Part shown: positions 58,430 to 64,000 of the stretch, in pieces | Layout of the letters: each line of letters begins with the position of its first letter | Position numbering within the stretch: the stretch's first letter is position 1 | NCBI RefSeq assembly: GCF_004216565.1 | Contig: NZ_SGWV01000008.1 | Span: 434,001-498,000, forward strand | Source: Sphaerotilus mobilis | Lineage (GTDB): Bacteria; Pseudomonadota; Gammaproteobacteria; Burkholderiales; Burkholderiaceae_C | Length of the DNA: 64,000 nt | Direction of reading: 5' to 3' | Position numbers and translations under genes: made by a program | The notes under the pieces: generated by a model | Database searches by the model: none | Told to the model about the DNA's origin: nothing | What the model saw: the letters and a program-made list of their open reading frames with translations, nothing else

Positions 58430-59203
58430 ATGACGACCGAACGACAGCCCGTCGACCGCTCCCTGCTGATCGAAGGCCTGGGCAAGGGCCTGCGCGTGAT
58501 CGAGGCCTTCAGCGACGAATGGCCGCGCATGACGGCCACCGAATGTGGCGAGCGCACCGGCATGACCCGCACCGCCGCGCGCCGCTACCTGATGACGCTG
58601 GTCCACGACGGTTACGCCGACACCGACGGTAAACATTACTGGCTGATGCCCAGCGTGCTGCGCCTGGGCCAGAGCTATCTGGAGGCGGCCCGGCTGCCAC
58701 GCCTGGTCCAGCCTTTCCTGCAACGCCTGTCGATGACGACCGGCGAGACGGCCAACTTCAGCGTGCTGGACGGCCACGAGGTGGTCTATCTGGTGCGCAG
58801 CAATTCCCCCCGGGTGGTGTCCATTGGTTTTCAGGTCGGCGCCCGGATGCCCGCCCATGCGGTTTCCCCGGGCACTGCCGTGCTGTCGACCTGGCCTGAA
58901 CAAGCGCTGGAGTCGTGGCTGGCGACACACGACTTCCTGAAATTCAATGCCAGCACCGTGGCCGATGCCGATCACCTGCGCGAACGGGTTGAACGGGCGC
59001 GCCTGCAAGGCCATATCCGCATCGAACAGCAAGTCGATGTGGGATTGGGGGGTTTGGCTGTGCCACTGCTGGACCGCAAAGGCCGTTGCGTCGGCGCGCT
59101 CAGCATCACCTTCCAGGCCCAGGCCTATCCCGAGGACACCTGCCTTCAACGGTTGCTGCCGCCCTTGCTGGAAGCCGCGCAGGTGTTGCGGGCGATCGTC
59201 TGA
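58430..59203 (+). CDS. IclR-family regulator of the shikimate-type operon
   Basis: An IclR-family regulator of 257 residues of the PcaR/PobR subgroup. The winged helix-turn-helix is GLGKGLRVIEAFSDEWPRMTATECGERTGMTRTAARRYLMTLVHDGYADTDG (residues 16-67). The effector domain follows (LGQSYLEAARLPRLVQPFLQRLS to SITFQAQAY). Regulators of this subgroup usually answer to protocatechuate-pathway aromatic or hydroaromatic acids, which fits the QuiC-like gene opposite. A terminator-like hairpin lies downstream. Confidence 0.92.
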   Translation: MTTERQPVDRSLLIEGLGKGLRVIEAFSDEWPRMTATECGERTGMTRTAARRYLMTLVHDGYADTDGKHYWLMPSVLRLGQSYLEAARLPRLVQPFLQRLSMTTGETANFSVLDGHEVVYLVRSNSPRVVSIGFQVGARMPAHAVSPGTAVLSTWPEQALESWLATHDFLKFNASTVADADHLRERVERARLQGHIRIEQQVDVGLGGLAVPLLDRKGRCVGALSITFQAQAYPEDTCLQRLLPPLLEAAQVLRAIV

Positions 59204-59226
59204 AAACTGAAAACGTCCTGACGAAG

Positions 59227-59262
59227 CGCACCACAAACGACAAACGCACCACAAACGACAAG
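59227..59262. repeat. Direct repeat, 18-bp unit x2
   Basis: Two copies of CGCACCACAAACGACAAR stand just after the IclR gene and run into a hairpin. This is another short duplication at a gene end. Confidence 0.8.
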
Positions 59263-59288
59263 GGCCCCGACCTGCGCCGGAGCCCTTG
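59259..59288. terminator. Hairpin terminator after the IclR gene
   Basis: CAAGGGCCCC pairs with GGAGCCCTTG (one mismatch in 10) across a 10-nt loop. It lies between the convergent IclR and H-NS genes and can serve both directions. Confidence 0.7.
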
Positions 59289-59367
59289 TGACAGAAACAT
59301 GATTCAACGCTGGCCCGGACTATCCGGGCGACCCGCTCAACCTGCTCAAGCGGGTCTGTCGGCGATC

Positions 59368-59423
59368 AGGCCGAAGTGCTAAGGCCGAAGCGTTCAGGCC
59401 GAAGCGTTCAGGCCGCGACGATC
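59368..59423. repeat. Tandem repeat, 14-bp unit x4, containing the hns stop codon
   Basis: Four 14-mers of the pattern AGGCCGAAGCGTTC, the middle two identical. The stop codon of the H-NS gene lies in the last unit, so the array has grown from the gene end outward. Confidence 0.85.
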
Positions 59424-59770
59424 AGGAAATCCTCGATCTTGGCGCCGCCTTCGAGGGCCGCCGTCAGCCACTTCGGCTTCAGGCCGCGGCCGCTCCAGGT
59501 TTCCTGGGTGGCCGGGTGACGGTACTTGGCCGCCACCGTCTTGCCGGTGCGGCCGTCGGTGCCCTTGGCCTTGTTCGGGCCGCGGGTCTTGCGACCTTCG
59601 ACGGACGCGATGTCCGACACGGTCAGGCCATGTTCGGCCATCAGCGCGCGAACCTTGTCGATCGCCGACTGGCGCTCGGCGTTCTGGAGTTCCTTGAGCG
59701 CTTGTTCCAGGGCGGCTTGTTGGGCGGCCAGGGCTTCGCGTTGCTTGATCAGTTCGGAAATGCTCGACAT
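59408..59770 (-). CDS. H-NS family nucleoid-associated protein
   Basis: A histone-like silencer of 120 residues. The N-terminal half is a coiled-coil oligomerisation segment (SELIKQREALAAQQAALEQALKELQNAERQSAIDKVRALM). The C-terminal DNA-binding domain is KYRHPATQETWSGRGLKPKWLTAALEGG, the short BpH3/MvaT-unlike H-NS form of betaproteobacteria; the AT-hook-like loop is WSGRGLKPKW. It binds AT-rich DNA and silences it. The second ATG is chosen because GAAGGA lies 9 nt before it. A promoter candidate is at 59866-59893. Confidence 0.93.
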   Translation of the reverse strand: MSSISELIKQREALAAQQAALEQALKELQNAERQSAIDKVRALMAEHGLTVSDIASVEGRKTRGPNKAKGTDGRTGKTVAAKYRHPATQETWSGRGLKPKWLTAALEGGAKIEDFLIVAA

Positions 59771-60225
59771 GGCGTCCATCCTTCGAATATCAGGGAAGCG
59801 TGTCCACCATGAAGCGGTGGGTTTCGGTTGCAGTCAACGGACTGCGGAAAAAACTGCTGCAGCGGAGTATAGCGATACCTCAGGGGCTGCAAACGGTGGT
59901 GTCGCAACTTTAATCTTCGAACCACACGCGCGACAACCGTCGGGGCGTTCAAGGTCTGGTTCATGGGCAAAACGCGTGGCGCCACCCTTGCAAACCCGGA
60001 GGTTTGAGCGGGGCCAGACTCGGCGTTGTTGACGGCAGCCGCCAATCCCGGCAATCCCGACCGAGCCGGATTTGCGACATTCGTGTCGAGCGGCCCCCAA
60101 GTGACACCCAAGTGAGCTGCTTGTGGCCCCCGAGTGGCCCACTCAGCAAGCGGCGGTCAACATTTGTTCACGCCTGCGGCGCCGGCCGGGGCGGGTTCGG
60201 GAGTGGCCACGGAGATACTTTGCGC
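59771..60225. other. Intergenic region between divergent hns and CAP-lipoprotein genes
   Basis: No gene is convincing in these 455 bases. The part next to hns is less GC-rich and holds its likely promoter. The part next to the lipoprotein has an open frame without protein-like sequence. A small regulatory RNA or a long 5' untranslated leader of hns cannot be excluded. Confidence 0.5.
59866..59893 (-). promoter_or_regulatory. Candidate sigma-70 promoter of hns
   Basis: On the minus strand TTTGCA (59888-59893), 16 bp, then TATACT (59866-59871), about 96 nt before the hns start. The -10 box is good, the -35 box moderate. Confidence 0.4.
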
Positions 60226-60978
60226 ATGCCACCACGCCGTCTGCCCTGCCTTGCCATCGCCCTGCTGCTGAGCGCCTGCGCCGGCCCCAAGATGCCCGCC
60301 GACACCGATCCGGCGAACCTCAACGATGCCTCATCGCGCGGCATGAGCGGCCGCCCGGAGGTGCCCGTCACCCGCCTCAAGGACTGCACCCTGACGCCCG
60401 CCCAGCGGACCACGCAGCAGGCCATGCTCGACGAGCTGAACTTCGCCCGCACCCAACCGGCTCGATATGCGGCGGTGGTCGAGGCGAACTACGCCGGTCT
60501 CGGCGACGACCGCATCTACCTGCGTGACGGCGTGCGCATCCGCATGAACGAGGGCCTGCCCGCCGTGCGCGAGGCGGTGGCCTTTCTCCGCCAGGCCCGG
60601 CCGGTGCCGCCGCTGCGCGCCTTCGGCTGCCTGTCAAGCGCAGCACAGAGCCACGTCAAGGACCAGGGACCGCGCGGCGCCATCGGCCATGCCGGCAGCG
60701 ACGGCAGCGATCCGGCGCGGCGCGCCGCCAAGGCGCTGGGTCGCAAGGCCGCGTGTGGCGAGAACATCAGCTACGGCCCCGACAACCCGCGCGATCATGT
60801 GATCGGCCTGATCGTCGACGACGGCGTGGCCAACCGGGGCCACCGCGAGAACATCTTCCTGGCCGAATACCGCAGCTTCGGCGCGGCCGTCGGCCCACAC
60901 AAGGTCTACCGCCAGATGGCCGTGCACATGATGTGCTTCGAGGATTTCCGCGACGTGGCCACGCCCGCCGGGCGCTGA
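60226..60978 (+). CDS. CAP/SCP-domain lipoprotein
   Basis: A lipoprotein of 250 residues with a CAP (SCP/YkwD-like) domain. The lipobox is LLLSACAG near residue 18, so it is probably anchored in the outer membrane facing the periplasm. The CAP domain covers about 65-240, with MLDELNFARTQPARYA, a catalytic-like His in GAIGHAGSDGSD, CGENISYG and DGVANRGHRENIFLAEYRSFGAAVG. Function of bacterial CAP proteins is largely unknown. GGAGA lies 10 nt before the chosen ATG. Confidence 0.9.
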   Translation: MPPRRLPCLAIALLLSACAGPKMPADTDPANLNDASSRGMSGRPEVPVTRLKDCTLTPAQRTTQQAMLDELNFARTQPARYAAVVEANYAGLGDDRIYLRDGVRIRMNEGLPAVREAVAFLRQARPVPPLRAFGCLSSAAQSHVKDQGPRGAIGHAGSDGSDPARRAAKALGRKAACGENISYGPDNPRDHVIGLIVDDGVANRGHRENIFLAEYRSFGAAVGPHKVYRQMAVHMMCFEDFRDVATPAGR

Positions 60979-60985
60979 TCCGCGC

Positions 60986-61948
60986 TCACGTCGAGCGGCA
61001 GGCCGCGTAGAGCGCGCCCTCGTCGATCACGAACTGCCGGAAGGCCGCGTTGACGCCGCCAAGCTGGGTGTCGCGGCGCTGCACGAAACACCAGTCGATG
61101 TGCTTGGGCATGCCGCGCACGTCGAGCAGTGCCATGCGGCCCGCTTCGAGTTCGACCTGGAAGGTGTGGGCCGACAGGAAGCTGATGCCCATGCCGCACA
61201 TCACCGCCTGCTTGATGGTCTCGTTGCCGGCCAGTTCCAGCCCGGCGCGGACCTGGATGGACTGCTGCTGCAGCAGGTGTTCGAGGAACTGGCGGGTGGC
61301 CGAGCCGGCCTCGCGGAAGATGAAGTGCTCGTCACGCAGGTCGGCCCAGTCCAGGCCGCGGCGTCCGACCAGCGGATGCGACGGGTGGGCCACGATGCAG
61401 TGCGGGTGGCGCGCGAAGCTGGTCGCCTCCAGGTCGGCCTCGGACGGCGGGTAGCCGCTGATCGCCAGATCCAGCCGGTGCTCGTTGAGCATGGCCAGCA
61501 CCTCGCTGCGCTTGGCCACGGTGAGCTTCAGGCGCACATCGGGATGGCGCTGGTGGAAGGCGTGCATCAGGCGTGGCGCGAAGTAGTGCGCGGTCGACAC
61601 GACACCCAGGTGCAGCAGGCCCCGAAAGCCGCGCGCGGCGCCCGCCGCCTCATCTCCCGCGCCGCCTGTCCCGCCGGTACCGCGCAAGGCGTCGAGCGCC
61701 TCGTCGGCGACCCGCGCCTGAGCCAGCAGGATGCGGGCGTGCTGCAGCAGTTCCTGCCCCGCAGCGGTCAGGCGCTGGCGCTGCGGGCGTTCGAACAGCG
61801 TGGTGTCGAGATCGGTCTCGAGCTGGCGGATCTGCATCGACACGGCCGGCTGGCTCATGCCCAGCGTTTCGGCCGCGCGCGAGAAGCTGCCGCTGGCAAC
61901 GACGGTCTCGAACAGGTGCAGGTGGCGCAGGTTGAAGTGGATGCTCAT
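60986..61948 (-). CDS. LysR-family regulator (CbbR-like)
   Basis: A LysR-type regulator of 320 residues. The helix-turn-helix domain is LRHLHLFETVVASGSFSRAAETLGMSQPAVSMQIRQLETDLDTTLFER (residues 7-54). A glycine-rich linker (GTGGTGGAGDEAAGAARG) joins it to the effector domain; it is encoded by short direct repeats and is unusual for the family. The gene is divergent from the aldolase/dehydrogenase gene, so it may control it. The ATG at 61948 is chosen from family alignment; a longer frame to 61981 exists. Confidence 0.9.
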   Translation of the reverse strand: MSIHFNLRHLHLFETVVASGSFSRAAETLGMSQPAVSMQIRQLETDLDTTLFERPQRQRLTAAGQELLQHARILLAQARVADEALDALRGTGGTGGAGDEAAGAARGFRGLLHLGVVSTAHYFAPRLMHAFHQRHPDVRLKLTVAKRSEVLAMLNEHRLDLAISGYPPSEADLEATSFARHPHCIVAHPSHPLVGRRGLDWADLRDEHFIFREAGSATRQFLEHLLQQQSIQVRAGLELAGNETIKQAVMCGMGISFLSAHTFQVELEAGRMALLDVRGMPKHIDWCFVQRRDTQLGGVNAAFRQFVIDEGALYAACRST

Positions 61949-62263
61949 GGCGTTGCCGGAGGACGGACCCGGGTCCGACACGGGTCGTGGACATGATGCT
62001 GCGGCGCGTCATCTGCCCTGCTGGGAATGGCCTTCCGGGGACTTTCCCGGATCCGAAGCGAGGTTCTTGCCGCTGGCGCGCCGCCAACCCCGGGCAAGGC
62101 CGGAGCAGGCACGGCGGATCGCCAAGATCATAAGCATCTCCTGATCAACTTCATCAAGCTTCATCAATTGCTCTTGAAGGCATGCCTCACTAACCTGACG
62201 GCATCGACATCGCCCTGCGCTGTCCCGACACGAAGCCTGAACGCCTGACCCAGAGACCCGAAC
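61949..62263. other. Divergent promoter region of LysR and aldolase/dehydrogenase genes
   Basis: No gene is seen in these 315 bases. The stretch 62120-62185 is AT-rich and has the direct repeat CTTCATCAAG/CTTCATCAAT (62149-62168) and the inverted repeat CTTCA-N11-TGAAG (62159-62179), a plausible LysR binding region. The spacing and overlap fit a typical activator site plus promoter. Confidence 0.5.
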
Positions 62264-64000
62264 ATGACCACCACCACCGCCCCCTTCCCGCGCTGGGACG
62301 ACGCCCGCGCCGCCACGCTCGACGAGCCGGGCCTGCTGCTGTACCGATCCAACCTGCTGGGTTCGGACCTGCGCATCACCAACTACGGTGGCGGCAACAC
62401 CTCGGCCAAGATCATGCAGAAGGACCCGCTGAGCGGCCAGGACGTGGAGGTGCTGTGGGTCAAGGGCTCCGGCGGCGATGTCGGCTCGATGAAGCTGGAC
62501 GGCTTCTCCACCCTCTACATGGACAAGCTGCGGGCCCTCAAGGGCCTCTACCGCGGCCGCGAGCATGAGGACGAGATGGTCGGCTACCTGCCGCACTGCA
62601 CCTTCAACCTCAACAGCCGCGCCGCCTCGATCGACACGCCGCTGCATGCGTCGCTGCCCTACCTGCACGTCGACCACATGCACCCCGATGCGGTGATCGC
62701 GATCGCGGCCATGGCCAACTCGGAGGCGATCACCCGGCAGGTCTTCGAAGGCACCGTCGGCTGGCTGCCCTGGCTGCGTCCGGGCTACGAGCTGGGCCAG
62801 CAACTGGCCGCACACGATGCCGCCCACCCGGGTCTGCGCGGCATCGTGCTGGGCGGCCATGGCCTGTTCAGCTGGGGCGACAGCGCCAAGGCCTGCTACG
62901 AGAACACGGTCGACCTGATCGAGCGGGCCCAGACCTGGCTGACCAGCGAACGGGCGCGCCGCCATGTCCAGGTCTTCGGCGGCACCGCCTTCGCAGCCCT
63001 GCCGGAGGCCGAACGGGACCGCACGCTGGCCCGTGTGCTGCCGGTGCTGCGCGGGCTGAGCGCCGAAGGTGCCGCAAGCGCCGGGTCGTCCGCAGCGGAC
63101 GGCAGCCCTCGCGGCGGGCAGATCGTGCCCAAGTTGCTGCACCTGAACACGTCGCCGGAAGTGCTCGAGTTCGTCAACTCGAAGGACCTCGCGCCGCTGG
63201 CCGCGCTGGGCACCTCCTGCCCCGATCATTTCCTGCGCACCAAGATCCGTCCGCTGGTGGTGCCCGAGTCGGTCTATGGCCTGAGCGGTGCCGATCTGAA
63301 GGACAAGCTGGGCGAGCTGCTGGCCGCCTACCGGGCCGACTACGCGGCTTACCACGCACGCTGCAAGCGCCCCAACAGCCCGGCGCTGCGCGACCCGAAT
63401 CCGGTCGTGGTCCTGCTGCCGCGCATCGGCATGGTGACGATCGCCAAGGACAAGGCCACCGCCCGCATCGCCGGCGAGTTCTATGTCAACGCGATCAACG
63501 TGATGCGCGAGGCCAATGCGGTCGACCAGTACGTCGGCCTGCCCGAGCAGGAAGCCTTCGACATCGAGTACTGGCTGCTCGAAGAGGCCAAGCTGCAGCG
63601 CATGCCCAAGCCCAAGCCCATGGTCGGCAAGGTCGCACTGGTGACCGGCGGCGCGGGTGGCATCGGCCAGGCGATCGCCCGGCGCATGCTGGCCGATGGC
63701 GGCTGCGTGGTGCTGGCCGACATCGACCAGGAAGCGCTCGACAGCGTCAGCGCCGAACTGGCCAAGGCCCATGGCCGTGACCATGTCCGTGGCGTGCGCT
63801 GCGACGTGACCGACGAGGCCAGCGTGATCGCCGCCTTCGACCGCGCCGCGATCGAGTTCGGCGGCGTCGACATCCTGGTGAGCAATGCCGGCATCGCCTC
63901 GGCCGCACCGATCGAGGAGACCACGCTGGCACTTTGGATGCGCAACCAGAGCATCCTCGCCACCGGCTATTTCCTGGTCGGCCGCGAAGCCTTCAAGCAG
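62264..64000 (+). CDS. Bifunctional sugar-phosphate aldolase/short-chain dehydrogenase, 3' end outside the window
   Basis: A fused enzyme; 579 codons are present. Residues 1-430 are a class II aldolase (LLLYRSNLLGSDLRITNYGGGNTSAKI, HCTFNLNSRAASIDTPLHASLPYLHVDHMHPDAVIAIAAM, GIVLGGHGLFSWGDSAKACYENTVDLIERA), with the zinc histidines of HVDHMHPD and GGHG. From about residue 455 a short-chain dehydrogenase starts (GKVALVTGGAGGIGQAIARRMLADGG, ILVSNAGIASAAP). This pair is annotated elsewhere as rhamnulose-1-phosphate aldolase/lactaldehyde dehydrogenase and probably works on a deoxyketose phosphate. No other rhamnose genes are visible before the window ends. It is divergent from a LysR gene. Confidence 0.92.
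   Translation, partial: MTTTTAPFPRWDDARAATLDEPGLLLYRSNLLGSDLRITNYGGGNTSAKIMQKDPLSGQDVEVLWVKGSGGDVGSMKLDGFSTLYMDKLRALKGLYRGREHEDEMVGYLPHCTFNLNSRAASIDTPLHASLPYLHVDHMHPDAVIAIAAMANSEAITRQVFEGTVGWLPWLRPGYELGQQLAAHDAAHPGLRGIVLGGHGLFSWGDSAKACYENTVDLIERAQTWLTSERARRHVQVFGGTAFAALPEAERDRTLARVLPVLRGLSAEGAASAGSSAADGSPRGGQIVPKLLHLNTSPEVLEFVNSKDLAPLAALGTSCPDHFLRTKIRPLVVPESVYGLSGADLKDKLGELLAAYRADYAAYHARCKRPNSPALRDPNPVVVLLPRIGMVTIAKDKATARIAGEFYVNAINVMREANAVDQYVGLPEQEAFDIEYWLLEEAKLQRMPKPKPMVGKVALVTGGAGGIGQAIARRMLADGGCVVLADIDQEALDSVSAELAKAHGRDHVRGVRCDVTDEASVIAAFDRAAIEFGGVDILVSNAGIASAAPIEETTLALWMRNQSILATGYFLVGREAFKQ

Noticed and set aside
60004-60225. Longer N terminus for the CAP-domain lipoprotein
   Set aside because: The lipobox and signal peptide start directly at the ATG at 60226. 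The upstream codons give no protein-like sequence.
62009-63784. Minus-strand open frame of about 590 codons opposite the aldolase/dehydrogenase
   Set aside because: It shows low complexity and no domain; the plus strand encodes a clear fused enzyme that runs off the window end.

Overview
The window is high-GC DNA (about 70% by eye) with dense, short-spaced genes. It comes from a betaproteobacterium of the order Burkholderiales. The signs are two Bug-type (TctC) periplasmic tricarboxylate receptors, three LysR regulators beside catabolic operons, two TRAP transporters and a short H-NS protein. The genus cannot be fixed from the sequence. I saw no rRNA, tRNA, insertion sequence, prophage or CRISPR array. 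Two genes run off the ends: an M20 amidohydrolase on the left and a fused aldolase/dehydrogenase on the right.

Left part (1-10.9 kb): amidohydrolase plus Bug receptor with a divergent LysR gene; a periplasmic glutathione peroxidase; a ketopantoate reductase-like gene; a membrane GGDEF-EAL protein; and a gluconate unit (LacI repressor, gluconokinase, TRAP dctQMP) with two copies of a LacI-type operator. From 10.9 to 17.5 kb a six-gene leftward operon (PrpF-like isomerase, Bug receptor, MaoC-type hydratase, class III CoA-transferase, CitE-type lyase, fumarase-superfamily lyase) faces a LysR gene. Read together these look like a complete route from aconitate through itaconate to acetyl-CoA and pyruvate. 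This is the most interesting proposal in the window.

Middle part (18.5-34.4 kb): a c-di-GMP sensory group (sugar-binding periplasmic protein overlapping a GGDEF-EAL gene, then a membrane diguanylate cyclase); a leftward sulfide/persulfide operon (two YeeE/YedE half transporters, persulfide dioxygenase-rhodanese fusion, a second metallo-beta-lactamase protein with a 12-bp coding repeat, a DUF442-sulfide:quinone oxidoreductase fusion, SulP permease); and a PQQ alcohol dehydrogenase with cytochrome c, divergent from an AcoR-like regulator that lacks the AAA+ domain.

Right part (34.8-64 kb): a galactoside operon (ABC ATPase, alpha-galactosidase, galT, galK, aldo/keto reductase); a soluble chemoreceptor-like protein with its signalling tip at the N terminus; a zinc protease; a 2-oxoacid dehydrogenase operon with fused E1, a free lipoyl domain, a separate alpha/beta hydrolase and a SorC regulator; several small genes around an inverted pair of REP-like palindromes; a quinate/shikimate-type operon (TRAP dctPQM, QuiC-like protein, unusual shikimate dehydrogenase) with a divergent IclR gene; H-NS; a CAP-domain lipoprotein; and a LysR gene divergent from the aldolase/dehydrogenase.

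Short tandem arrays with units of 6 to 18 bp occur again and again at gene junctions. Several of them contain the stop codon of the neighbouring gene. Perfect bidirectional hairpin terminators separate many convergent pairs.
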